Shown one piece after another: positions 1 to 6,966 of a stretch of DNA of 11,731 bases (its first letter is position 1; each line of letters opens with the position of its first letter). The position numbers and the translations under genes were made by a program. The notes under the pieces are model-generated. The model had not been told where the DNA came from. It did no database searches and saw only the letters and a program-made list of their open reading frames with translations. This stretch comes from Methanobacteriaceae archaeon. Lineage in GTDB: Archaea > Methanobacteriota > Methanobacteria > Methanobacteriales > Methanobacteriaceae. The stretch covers positions 1 to 11,731 of the forward strand of contig JAUYBK010000037.1 of NCBI GenBank assembly GCA_030693105.1. Reading direction: 5' to 3'.

Positions 1-1787
1 ATTTTTTCAATGATTTCTACACTCTTACCCGTGTTTTTAGTATAATTTTCCAGGGTGTAATAACCCTCGTCTCCACTAGAGGCCAGCATCCGGAGTATAC
101 CTGCCGATAGAGTTTCATTATTGGTTAAAAGGGCCTTACCAACCCAGTAAGCACGGGGAGTGTTTTGAGAACCTCCGTCAAATGTAACTGGTCGGTTCCC
201 TATTGCCGTGAACAGGTGCCCAAAGTCCCACCAAGATATTATAACTGTGTTATTGGGTGTGTTTTCCCTGATCCAGGTCAATGAATTGACCATAGAGTCA
301 TCTGTACCAGGTATAACCGAATTTGAAGCTGCATAATCCTTAGTTATAGGTGTGAAGACCACCACAGCCACCAAAAGTGCCATTACAATCACCCGGTAGC
401 TAGGTACTTTAATTTGGTCTTCTAAGTACTCCCGGACTAACCCCACAAAAATACCAGCTCCCACGGCTATGGGTATTGAAAAAGCTTCAATGAACCTTAC
501 TCCTTTGGTCATAGCATAGGCAGTTATAACTAACCATACCGCCAGTAAGACTGCCATGAAAGCGTAGGTTTGGCGTTTATCCGGGCCCATTTCTACCATA
601 ACTTTTTCATCTTCTGCTACTGCCTTTTGAGCTTCCCTTTTTCTTCGGCGACGGTCTTTTCTTCGTGGTTTTTTCTTTATGTTCAACTTATTCTTGGGAT
701 CAGAAGGTTTTAATTTCCATAATAGCCAGAATACGCTAACAATACCAAATATAAAGGCTAAAAGGCCACCAACACCAGTTACCACATCGTTGATTGATGG
801 TATTTGGAGTTCAGCTACCGAAACGTATACATTGGGATAAGAACCTGTTGCAGTAGTAGTTGCTGCTTGAATCTGGCTAGCTCCCAGTGGTTGGAGAAGT
901 GCATTGAAAAAGCCCCATCCCATAGATATTACCATTAAGACTGTGCTTAAAACCAGGAATATTAATAACGGGAGGATTATGGGCTGGTTTAGGAGCCAAT
1001 CTTTCAAACTGGCAAAGTCATCCCTTGGTTTTACGGTTTCCATTCCCAGGAAGTAACGGGAGACTATCAGATAAACCACGGTAGCCCCTACAATAATATA
1101 GAATAAGTACCACCATCCCTCCCAGGCCATGGAAAATATCAGCATGAAAATCGCGGACAAAACGGCGAATATAGCTTTATTTCGGAATTGATCTGCCCGT
1201 ATACTTTCTATAAACATCCAGACGACCATCAGCGGTAGTAGTACGTTAAACATGTCTGTATCAAAGAATCCTGCAAAATTATGGCTGAAATAGGATGGTG
1301 CCAGAGCAGCAAGTAAACCAGCCGTTATACCCCCATAATCATTGGTAAGTCGAGCTACCAGGAAATATGCGGGTATCACACACAAAGAACCTATAACCGC
1401 TGGCACCCAGAAACTGACCAGTGTCAATGGGAAAGTTCCGAATAGGTTCAGGAATTTATAAATCCAGGCCGTGACGTAGATTAGTAAGGGAGGATACTCT
1501 GCCGATCTTCCAGGAGGATAATTAGATAACAAGTCCCAGTTAGACCCGTTTTTTTTAGTCTCTCCCTGATATCCATGATCAAGATAGTTGCTGGTTAAAC
1601 GATAGTTATAATAGGAATCCATTTCACTGAAGTAGGGAAGGCCATTATCGTCCTGAAAAAGTGGTTTAGTCTGGTCTGGTAAAGATGAAAGGTTTATTGC
1701 TTGCCCTCTCAAGAAAAATACCAGAGAAAAGAGTAGAATGATGATTATTAATGGTTTTAATTTATTTAATAGTTCCTTTTTCTGCAT
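1..1787 (-). CDS. aglB: AglB/STT3-type oligosaccharyltransferase, partial (C-terminus outside window)
   Basis: Catalytic subunit of archaeal N-glycosylation, transferring a lipid-linked glycan to Asn in N-X-S/T sequons on the outer face of the membrane. I translated the minus strand by hand: it is open from the ATG at 1785-1787 to the window edge, about 595 codons without a stop. Residues 9-28 form the first membrane helix, and many hydrophobic segments follow. Family motifs are present: acidic loop motif with D57 (EMDSYY), second acidic motif D176-T-D178, the SVSE/TIxE-type motif S323-V-A-E326, and the WWDxG acceptor-binding motif W519-W-D-F-G523 starting the soluble domain. Between helices, residues 371-384 are almost all Lys/Arg, probably a cytosolic loop. 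The usual C-terminal periplasm-like domain is mostly missing because the window ends. The Shine-Dalgarno is weak (GGGGAT, about 5 nt before ATG). Function is confident from the motif set; substrates are unknown. Confidence 0.93.
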   Translation of the reverse strand, partial: MQKKELLNKLKPLIIIILLFSLVFFLRGQAINLSSLPDQTKPLFQDDNGLPYFSEMDSYYNYRLTSNYLDHGYQGETKKNGSNWDLLSNYPPGRSAEYPPLLIYVTAWIYKFLNLFGTFPLTLVSFWVPAVIGSLCVIPAYFLVARLTNDYGGITAGLLAALAPSYFSHNFAGFFDTDMFNVLLPLMVVWMFIESIRADQFRNKAIFAVLSAIFMLIFSMAWEGWWYLFYIIVGATVVYLIVSRYFLGMETVKPRDDFASLKDWLLNQPIILPLLIFLVLSTVLMVISMGWGFFNALLQPLGASQIQAATTTATGSYPNVYVSVAELQIPSINDVVTGVGGLLAFIFGIVSVFWLLWKLKPSDPKNKLNIKKKPRRKDRRRRKREAQKAVAEDEKVMVEMGPDKRQTYAFMAVLLAVWLVITAYAMTKGVRFIEAFSIPIAVGAGIFVGLVREYLEDQIKVPSYRVIVMALLVAVVVFTPITKDYAASNSVIPGTDDSMVNSLTWIRENTPNNTVIISWWDFGHLFTAIGNRPVTFDGGSQNTPRAYWVGKALLTNNETLSAGILRMLASSGDEGYYTLENYTKNTGKSVEIIEK

Positions 1788-1831
1788 AAATATCCCCGTT
1801 CGGAATTGATGAATTTGTAACCCCGTCACAT

Positions 1832-1840
1832 TTTAAATAT
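1832..1840 (-). promoter_or_regulatory. Putative TATA box for the oligosaccharyltransferase gene
   Basis: On the minus strand this reads ATATTTAAA, centred about 49 nt before the ATG at 1787. With the archaeal spacing of about 27 nt to the start site, transcription would begin near 1809 and give a leader of roughly 20 nt. Position and composition only; not distinguishable from generally AT-rich intergenic DNA without transcript data. Confidence 0.4.
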
Positions 1841-1984
1841 GATAGGATTTTTTAACTATTTAAAATTTTATCCATGGTGGATAGAGCTCCTATTCTCTCA
1901 ATTTTTTTATTCCCAGTTATTATCGGTATTTCTGTGGACGAAAAAAGTTAAAATTTTGGCCTATGACCGACTAAAATCGTAACA

Positions 1985-2009
1985 CTTAAATACATCTAAT
2001 GTTATATTT
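1985..2009 (+). promoter_or_regulatory. Putative core promoter of the membrane protein/XRE operon
   Basis: Two TATA-like sequences lie here, TTAAATA (from about 1986) and TTATATTTA (from about 2002). With usual archaeal spacing they would start transcription near 2015 or near 2032. Either start site falls inside or directly next to the inverted repeat at 2014-2045, so a protein bound there would block TBP/TFB or RNA polymerase. The rest of the 298-nt gap (1788-2085) holds the divergent promoter of the oligosaccharyltransferase gene; I see no further gene in it. Confidence 0.45.
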
Positions 2010-2013
2010 ATCT

Positions 2014-2045
2014 AACATAATGTTATAACAAAATAACATTATGTT
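2014..2045. repeat. Perfect 13-bp inverted repeat, candidate operator
   Basis: The left arm AACATAATGTTAT (2014-2026) and right arm ATAACATTATGTT (2033-2045) are exact reverse complements separated by 6 nt. Each arm is itself nearly palindromic (AACAT-A-ATGTT). A further copy of AATGTTATA lies at 1998-2006, exactly 21 bp upstream of the copy at 2019-2027, that is two helical turns. The element sits between the TATA-like sequences and the Shine-Dalgarno of an operon encoding a small XRE regulator. Autoregulatory operator is the natural reading (inference). It could also form an mRNA hairpin if transcription starts upstream of it. Confidence 0.65.
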
Positions 2046-2073
2046 TGAAATGAACAACATAAAGGAAAGCTAA

Positions 2074-2080
2074 GAGGTGA
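2074..2080 (+). promoter_or_regulatory. Shine-Dalgarno fixing the start of the DUF2178-like gene
   Basis: GAGGTGA is complementary to the 16S rRNA 3' tail and ends 5 nt before the ATG at 2086. An upstream GTG at 2077 is part of this site, which argues for the ATG as the real start. Confidence 0.75.
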
Positions 2081-2085
2081 GAAAA

Positions 2086-2484
2086 ATGGCAGTGAAAAAC
2101 AATTTTAATGGATATAACGCCACTATTTGGATTGGATCAGCATTTTTGATGGTAAGTTCAATTTTCTTAATGATAGGAAAGACCATGAATGATTACCTAT
2201 CCGTAGGGATGCTTCTGGGGGTAATGATTTTCATGACAAGTTTCCTACAATACATCGGCATGGAAAAACCAGCTAAAGACGAACGTATAAGGAAAATAGG
2301 AACCATCTCAACTACTTACTCATGGTACATAACTTTAGTCTTCATCTGTTTCCTCCTGATAACTGGTTACTGGTCGGGAGTGCCGCGTACCCCTGCCGAG
2401 TTACTGGGAGTAACTATTTTCGTCATGTTATCATCCATGCTGGGCATTAACACCTACTTGAACATGAAAGGCGATATGGAATGA
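2086..2484 (+). CDS. Four-helix membrane protein, DUF2178-like
   Basis: A 132-residue integral membrane protein without any recognised enzymatic motif. Predicted membrane helices by hydrophobicity lie at about residues 12-31, 37-57, 77-95 and 105-126. Between helices 2 and 3 is a charged loop with K-D-E-R (64-67) followed by IRKIG and an aromatic TYSWY segment. This loop pattern is what I associate with the archaeal DUF2178 family, often found next to small XRE regulators; that assignment is from memory. The start is taken at the ATG at 2086, because GAGGTGA (2074-2080) is placed as its Shine-Dalgarno 5 nt upstream. An in-frame GTG at 2077 lies within that site and is less likely. The stop overlaps the next start as ATGA, so the two proteins are translationally coupled. 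It may sense something at the membrane or control the regulator (inference). Confidence 0.8.
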   Translation: MAVKNNFNGYNATIWIGSAFLMVSSIFLMIGKTMNDYLSVGMLLGVMIFMTSFLQYIGMEKPAKDERIRKIGTISTTYSWYITLVFICFLLITGYWSGVPRTPAELLGVTIFVMLSSMLGINTYLNMKGDME

Positions 2485-2696
2485 AAACCAGAATCAAAGA
2501 ACTTCGAGCCAGGAAAAACCTCACCCAGGCTCAGCTGGCAGATAAAGTGGGAGTGAGAAGGGAAACCATTGTCTTTCTCGAGAAGGGGAAATATAACCCT
2601 TCTTTGAAGCTGGCTTATCTGATTTCTTTGGTGCTTGAGGAAAAGATGGAAAACATATTCATCTTCAAAGAGGAAGACCTGAAACTAAAAAATTAA
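2481..2696 (+). CDS. Small XRE/Cro-type HTH transcriptional regulator
   Basis: A 71-residue protein that is essentially one Cro/C1-type helix-turn-helix domain. Residues 1-13 form the first basic helix, and 14-42 hold the HTH proper, with LTQAQLADKVGV followed by the recognition helix RRETIVFLEKG and the usual YNPSL ending. Residues 43-62 form the closing helices, and a short acidic/lysine tail follows. There is no ligand-binding or dimerisation domain beyond this, as in other small archaeal and bacterial regulators of this type. It starts within the stop of the membrane protein gene (ATGA overlap), with GGCGAT as a weak ribosome site. It probably binds the inverted repeat in its own promoter as a dimer (inference). 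The topoisomerase gene is convergent, 26 nt beyond its stop. Confidence 0.9.
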   Translation: MKTRIKELRARKNLTQAQLADKVGVRRETIVFLEKGKYNPSLKLAYLISLVLEEKMENIFIFKEEDLKLKN

Positions 2697-2722
2697 AAAG
2701 AATGTAAGATGATTTTAGACAA

Positions 2723-4870
2723 TCATGATTTCTCATCGGTCTTTTCTTCTTTATCCTCGAGCGAACGAGTGTAACGACAGCGGGGGAATCCGCTACAACC
2801 AATGAATTCACCATAACGACCCAATCTTTTTATGAGGTCTTTTCCACAATCGGGACAAACCCCAACCACCTCATTTTGTGGTGGTTCTTCTCCGTCCCGG
2901 CCACATTTAGGATCCAGGCAAGCCCTCTGTCTGGGCTTTCCAAATGAGATTATGGGCAGCCCACATTCAGAACACGTGGTTTTTAGAACATTGGCACCGC
3001 TTGGTAGAGAATAAGTTGATTTACATTCAGGATAAGCAGAACACCCCACAAAAGTTCCTCCGCGAGGAGAGTTAATGGTGATGAGATTACCACCGCATTT
3101 GCACTGTCCCACTATCATGCTCTCCCGGTAGGAATGGTACAGTTCTTCACCAATCTTGAGCTTGTTTTTTTCAATATCGTCGAGTATAGAACTAACTTCG
3201 ACTCGGGCCTGTTCAATTATCTCTTCTTTTTTGGTTTCACCACCCATAATCCCCTCCAGTTTTGTTTCAAACTCCCGAGTAAGTTCTTCGCTGGTTATCT
3301 TCTCCGAGTACTTTTTAAGGGTATCAATGAGATGTTCTCCCAATTTATTTACAGATATTTTTTTACCTTCCACATATTTACGGTCGTAGAGAATGGATAT
3401 GATGTTAGCTCTGGTAGACTTGGTTCCTAATCCTCTTTTCTCCAGTTCTCTTATTAAAGAAGCCTGGTTATACCTGGCCGGTGGTTTAGTTTCTTTTTCT
3501 TCGGAGTCAACTTTTGCTCCAAGTTTTTCACTTTTTTTAAGAGTGGGAAAAACTTCATTTTCAGGTTTTCGGAAGGGGTAATGCTCTCTCCATCCCATTT
3601 TTGCCATCCGCTTCCTGCTGAAGTTGAAGTCCTGAGTTCCGATTTTTAGTTCAGTCTTCATTGTTTCCTGAATGGCATTTTCACCGAATACACTGATAAA
3701 TCTATGCACAATGAGTTCATAAAGTTTCTGATAGTCGCGACCAAGCTTTTTAGGCAAAATTCCGGTAGGGTGAATAGAAGGATGGGCTGCATCAGTTTTT
3801 TTACCTTCATGGGGCTTAAAAGGTTTTTTAAGTTTTTTTATGTGTTTACCAAAGACTGTATCTTTGCTTAAGTTGTTTAAGATCTTCTGGTAACCTATGC
3901 TGGCCGGTAATTTCTGGGACGATGTACGGGGGTAGGAACTGTAACCTTCCGTATAGAGGTTCTGAGCTATGGATTGGGTCTTCTTGGGACTAAAGCCAAA
4001 TACAGCATAAGCTTCAGATTGGAGAGAACCCAAATCGAATGGCGCCGGAGGTAGTTGGGGGTTTTCTTTTAAGGTTATTTTATTTATGATAGCATCTTTA
4101 CCTTCACAATCGACCAATATAGCTTCAACTTCCTTTTTGTCGAATATCCTGCCTTTTTTGTGATCGGCAATTATGCCATCACCCAGATCGGCTTTTATAA
4201 GCCAGTACGCTTCGGGAATGAATTCTTTTATATGTTTCTCCCGCTTGGCAAGTATGGCCAGGGTAGGGGTCTGAACTCTGCCCGCGGAAAGCTGTATATA
4301 ACGAGTAGTAGCTGCCATGACCGAATCAGTAAGATATTTAGAGATATTAACCCCAAATAAGAAGTCCAATACATGGCGGGCGATTCCACTATCTACTTGA
4401 TGGAAATCCAGATCAATAGGGTTCTGGTAGGCCTCCCGCAGATCCTCCTCAGTTAGGGTAGAAAATTTCATCCTAACAGCCTGTTTTACACTTTCATCGC
4501 CACAAGCATACTTAAGTGCATTAAAACCTATTAATGTGCCCTCAATATCATAATCGCAGGCGTGAATGAACCGGTCTGCATCTTTGGAGAACTTTTCAAT
4601 GGCATCAATATAGCTTTTAACGTAACGCTTTGATTTGTCCTTGGTGTAAATAGGAACCCATTCCACCTCAAATATTCTTCCTTTCTCCTTTTTAAAAGGA
4701 GCTAAGGAGTAAAGATGTCCGACTGCAGCCAATATAGTGGTTTTTTTTCCGTTTTCCTCGAACTCGTAGTAAGGAACCCTTTTATAGTTCTTTTTTTCTG
4801 CATTACGGGATAAAGCCTGTGATATCTTCTCAGCGGCCTTGGGTTTCTCGCAGATTATTACCTCATGCAT
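2723..4870 (-). CDS. topA: DNA topoisomerase I (type IA), archaeal
   Basis: Type IA topoisomerase that relaxes negative supercoils through a transient 5'-phosphotyrosyl break in one strand. The 715-residue length is normal for archaeal TopA. The TOPRIM domain is at 1-140, with the start motif ICEKP (E8) and the metal-binding D106-Y-D108 in CDYDIEG. The core carries SAGRVQTPTL (195-204), the catalytic Y313 in SYPRT, HPSIHPTG (363-370) and the conserved stretch PARYNQASLIRELEKRGLGT from 464. Three C-terminal zinc fingers follow: C590/C592/C610/C616, C633/C636/C651/C656 and C672/C675/C692/C698, ending in an acidic lysine-rich tail. The Shine-Dalgarno on the minus strand is GTGAT just before the ATG. 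It is transcribed alone, divergent from the phosphodiesterase gene and convergent with the XRE gene. Nothing suggests reverse gyrase: there is no helicase domain. Confidence 0.97.
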   Translation of the reverse strand: MHEVIICEKPKAAEKISQALSRNAEKKNYKRVPYYEFEENGKKTTILAAVGHLYSLAPFKKEKGRIFEVEWVPIYTKDKSKRYVKSYIDAIEKFSKDADRFIHACDYDIEGTLIGFNALKYACGDESVKQAVRMKFSTLTEEDLREAYQNPIDLDFHQVDSGIARHVLDFLFGVNISKYLTDSVMAATTRYIQLSAGRVQTPTLAILAKREKHIKEFIPEAYWLIKADLGDGIIADHKKGRIFDKKEVEAILVDCEGKDAIINKITLKENPQLPPAPFDLGSLQSEAYAVFGFSPKKTQSIAQNLYTEGYSSYPRTSSQKLPASIGYQKILNNLSKDTVFGKHIKKLKKPFKPHEGKKTDAAHPSIHPTGILPKKLGRDYQKLYELIVHRFISVFGENAIQETMKTELKIGTQDFNFSRKRMAKMGWREHYPFRKPENEVFPTLKKSEKLGAKVDSEEKETKPPARYNQASLIRELEKRGLGTKSTRANIISILYDRKYVEGKKISVNKLGEHLIDTLKKYSEKITSEELTREFETKLEGIMGGETKKEEIIEQARVEVSSILDDIEKNKLKIGEELYHSYRESMIVGQCKCGGNLITINSPRGGTFVGCSAYPECKSTYSLPSGANVLKTTCSECGLPIISFGKPRQRACLDPKCGRDGEEPPQNEVVGVCPDCGKDLIKRLGRYGEFIGCSGFPRCRYTRSLEDKEEKTDEKS

Positions 4871-4942
4871 AACATCACTTGATCAAAATTTGATGAATTA
4901 ATAATAGCAGGTTTTTTACCTACGAAATAATAGTAAGTGCAC

Positions 4943-4954
4943 ATAATATATAAC
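4943..4954. promoter_or_regulatory. Shared divergent TATA region of topA and the phosphodiesterase gene
   Basis: ATAATATATAAC reads as a TATA element on both strands (minus: GTTATATATTAT). With about 27 nt to each start site, topA would have a leader of about 50 nt and the phosphodiesterase gene one of about 60 nt. It is the strongest TATA-like block in the 165-nt gap. Assignment by position and composition only. Confidence 0.4.
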
Positions 4955-5022
4955 TATAAGAACATTTATGGCCCAAAAACTTACTGTATACATTATTCTA
5001 ATAATCAAACAAAAATCCAATT

Positions 5023-5030
5023 AAGAGGAG
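5023..5030 (+). promoter_or_regulatory. Shine-Dalgarno fixing the phosphodiesterase start
   Basis: AAGAGGAG ends 5 nt before the ATG at 5036. An in-frame ATG at 4937 would add 33 residues, but it lacks a ribosome site and lies upstream of the putative TATA element, so 5036 is chosen. Confidence 0.8.
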
Positions 5031-5035
5031 ATCGA

Positions 5036-5563
5036 ATGTTAATAGGCGTTATATCAGACACCCACATTCCAGAAAGAGCCTCTGAAATTCCAGAAACCAT
5101 TTTTGAAATATTTAAAGATGTAAAAATGATACTTCACGCCGGAGATTTAGTTTCGCTTGAAGTTAGAGTTCGTTTAAATGATTTGGCACCCACTACTTGC
5201 GTCCAGGGAAACATGGATCGTTATTATGGGTTAAAATTTCCTAAAAGAGAATTTATCGAAATAGAGGGTGTCAAAATCGGTGTAAATCATGGTGAAGTCT
5301 TTCCCCGAGGAGATACCCAACAGCTCCGCTATATCGGTTTAGAAATGGGTGCCGAAGTTTTAATAACTGGACACACCCACTCTGCTTTCATAAACAAATT
5401 AGAAGACATTTTACTCCTTAATCCTGGAAGTCCCACTGTTCCTAGGCTTTCAGAGCCTTCGGTGATGCTTCTGGATGTGGACAATGGTAAAGTGGAAGCT
5501 CAAATAATCACTATGGGAAAATCTCCCTGTAAGGTTCTTAACTACCAGGGTAGGGGAATTTAG
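5036..5563 (+). CDS. YfcE/MJ0936-family metallophosphoesterase
   Basis: A 175-residue calcineurin-like phosphoesterase of the compact YfcE/MJ0936 type. Members hydrolyse phosphodiester bonds with two divalent metal ions, usually Mn or Ni; characterised ones act on artificial substrates and their natural substrate is unclear. Metal-binding residues appear in the expected order: D8-T-H10 in ISDTH, D37 in HAGD, N59 in QGNMD, H85 in VNHGE, and H113/H115 in TGHTH. The family signature NPGS at 129-132 follows. There is no signal peptide, so the protein is cytoplasmic. The chosen start matches the conserved N-terminus MLIGVISDTH. The rlmE gene begins 44 nt downstream on the same strand, so co-transcription is likely. 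The pairing gives no firm clue to substrate; an RNA or nucleotide-related role would be speculation. Confidence 0.93.
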   Translation: MLIGVISDTHIPERASEIPETIFEIFKDVKMILHAGDLVSLEVRVRLNDLAPTTCVQGNMDRYYGLKFPKREFIEIEGVKIGVNHGEVFPRGDTQQLRYIGLEMGAEVLITGHTHSAFINKLEDILLLNPGSPTVPRLSEPSVMLLDVDNGKVEAQIITMGKSPCKVLNYQGRGI

Positions 5564-5607
5564 ATAAAATTATTTAATTTTTGAATTTGTCTTAAAAGAG
5601 GATTTCA

Positions 5608-6222
5608 ATGGGAAAAAAATGGAACCAGGAAAGAAAAGAAGACCAGTACTACCAGCAAGCTAAAAAAGAGAATTACCGGTCCAGGGCATCTTATAAGCTC
5701 TTACAGTTGAATAAAAAGTTCAAAATTATACACAAAGGAGACCGGGTAGTGGATCTTGGTGCGGCGCCGGGTGGTTGGTCCCAAGTAGCCTTAGAAGCAG
5801 TTGGTGAAGAGGGCATGGTGGTGGCCGTTGACCTGCAGAGAATCAGGCCTTTTGATGAGGGAAACTTCCGGGCCATAAAAGGAGATTTCACCTCCGAAGA
5901 AACTAAAGAAAAAATTAATTCCGTTTTAGAAGGACACGCCGCTGTTATTCTTTCTGATGCTTCCCCTAAACTTTCTGGAATAAAAGATGTTGATCTAATG
6001 CGTTCTCTGGACCTCATATTTGCCGTCCTGGAAATGAGCGATTCCATTCTCCGTTACAACGGAACCATGGTTATGAAAATTTTCCAAGGAGAAGGATTTT
6101 CTGAAGTATTAAAAACAATCAAAAAGAAGTTTAGAGTAGTTAAAACCACCAAACCCCCTTCTTCTCGTAAAAAAAGTGTAGAAATGTACATGGTAGCCCG
6201 CGGTTTCCGCCGGTCAGGGTAA
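5608..6222 (+). CDS. rlmE: 23S rRNA uridine 2'-O-methyltransferase (RlmE/FtsJ)
   Basis: SAM-dependent 2'-O-ribose methyltransferase of the RrmJ/FtsJ family. The bacterial enzyme methylates U2552 in the A-loop of 23S rRNA in the assembled large subunit; the archaeal member is inferred to act on the equivalent site. The 204-residue length matches the family. The SAM-binding motif is DLGAAPGGWSQ (49-59). The K-D-K-E catalytic tetrad is complete: K30 in RASYKL, D117 in SDASP, K157 in MVMKIF and E192 in SVEMYMV. The N-terminus is rich in Lys/Arg/Gln, suitable for RNA contact. The ATG at 5608 follows AGAGGAT with 6-7 nt spacing. It sits directly downstream of the phosphodiesterase gene, and its stop lies in a hairpin shared with the convergent membrane protein gene. 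Confidence 0.95.
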   Translation: MGKKWNQERKEDQYYQQAKKENYRSRASYKLLQLNKKFKIIHKGDRVVDLGAAPGGWSQVALEAVGEEGMVVAVDLQRIRPFDEGNFRAIKGDFTSEETKEKINSVLEGHAAVILSDASPKLSGIKDVDLMRSLDLIFAVLEMSDSILRYNGTMVMKIFQGEGFSEVLKTIKKKFRVVKTTKPPSSRKKSVEMYMVARGFRRSG

Positions 6223-6236
6223 ATCGTAGGATTTAC
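6219..6236. repeat. 7-bp hairpin covering both stop codons of convergent genes
   Basis: GTAAATC (6219-6225), loop GTAG, GATTTAC (6230-6236) is a perfect 7-bp inverted repeat. It contains the TAA of rlmE (6220-6222) and, on the other strand, the TAA of the convergent gene (6233-6235). It could protect or define the 3' ends of both transcripts. No U-run follows on either side, so an intrinsic terminator is not indicated. Confidence 0.55.
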
Positions 6237-6667
6237 ATCATACTACGCAGATCACTTAAACTGGTTTTTGCTTTCTGCATCTGCACCTGGGCGGCATTTA
6301 TTCTGTTTTGAATTTCTTGTGGAGATTCATTGGCAGACATGGCACTTTCCACATCAGTAATGGCCGATTGGGCCTTAATTAGTTCCAGTTCAGCATTAAC
6401 ATAGGCGATTTTAATGTTTTTGTTATTATTTTTATCCACTTCTATCTTTATATTATCAAACTGACCTTTTAGAGTTGTATACTCTGATTTTAATGCAGAT
6501 AACTTATCGTAAGAAGATCCACTGCTGGCATCATAAGATATGAATGATGATAGGGACTGAAAACCTATGTAGAAAATAATTCCTACGGTAACTATGATCA
6601 GGACCACCCCCAAAACCGAGATAGTCATGGAAGTAGCTTTAAAGAGATTTAACCTTGATCTTTTCAT
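6233..6667 (-). CDS. Hypothetical single-pass membrane protein with coiled-coil-like domain
   Basis: I do not recognise this 144-residue protein. A short basic N-terminus (MKRSRLNLFK) is followed by one hydrophobic segment at about residues 15-40, then a Ser/Tyr/Gly-rich linker (41-54). Residues 55-141 are polar, almost free of Pro, and rich in Lys, Glu, Gln and Ala with heptad-like leucine/isoleucine spacing, consistent with a long helical hairpin or coiled coil. No Cys and no catalytic motif are seen. By the positive-inside rule the N-terminus is cytoplasmic and the helical domain lies outside. Its translation is supported by AGAGGCGAT 5 nt before the ATG. The stop is 10 nt from that of the convergent rlmE. 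A structural or cell-envelope-associated role is possible but is guesswork. Confidence 0.75.
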   Translation of the reverse strand: MKRSRLNLFKATSMTISVLGVVLIIVTVGIIFYIGFQSLSSFISYDASSGSSYDKLSALKSEYTTLKGQFDNIKIEVDKNNNKNIKIAYVNAELELIKAQSAITDVESAMSANESPQEIQNRINAAQVQMQKAKTSLSDLRSMM

Positions 6668-6929
6668 TTTATCGCCTCTATGATGGGAAAAAATATGTAA
6701 AAATTATGAAATCTTTCTTCTAAATATTATTGGTATCTACACTTTTAGTATCTATAATTCTATTCTCGTTTTTGCAATTATAAGTAAGGTAAATCTTTGT
6801 AAAAAAATTGTCCCTACCAGTTATTAATATTATGATCATCCGGAAGTGGATTAATGATTTTATTCCCTAGTGCTGATCTTTCTCATCATGTAAGTTGACC
6901 ACCCTCTTACCAAGTACACTATGCCAGTA

Positions 6930-6947
6930 ATTTAAATGTAATATAAC
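6930..6947 (+). promoter_or_regulatory. Putative TATA element of the G-rich island transcript
   Basis: ATTTAAATG at 6930-6938 would place a start site near 6961, just before the Shine-Dalgarno at 6967. A second TATA-like block, TAATATAAC (6939-6947), would start at about 6970, inside that site. Inference from spacing only. Confidence 0.35.
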
Positions 6948-6966
6948 AGAGGTTATTTCATTTAGG

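Noticed and set aside
2723..2730. Palindrome AATCATGATT at the topA stop codon as a bidirectional terminator
   Set aside because: It has no loop and no T-run on either side; a 10-bp AT-rich palindrome is expected by chance.
4911..4923. AGGT-T5-ACCT as a terminator or attenuator hairpin between topA and the phosphodiesterase gene
   Set aside because: The stem is only 4 bp and lies in the upstream region of both divergent genes, where a terminator is not expected.
4937..5035. 33-residue N-terminal extension of the phosphodiesterase from an upstream ATG
   Set aside because: The extension has no family similarity, lacks a ribosome site and begins upstream of the likely TATA element. The conserved N-terminus and a good Shine-Dalgarno support 5036.
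5691..6047. 118-codon open frame on the minus strand inside rlmE
   Set aside because: It is antisense to the complete SAM-binding core of rlmE and its translation is Ser/Thr/Arg-rich without recognisable motifs.
6832..6880. Possible C/D box small RNA (ATGATCA, ATGATTT, CTGA on the plus strand; an ATGATGA on the minus strand nearby)
   Set aside because: The box C copy has a mismatch, no D' box fits the spacing, and the flanks do not form a terminal stem. On the minus strand no box D follows. Short AT-rich boxes are expected by chance here.
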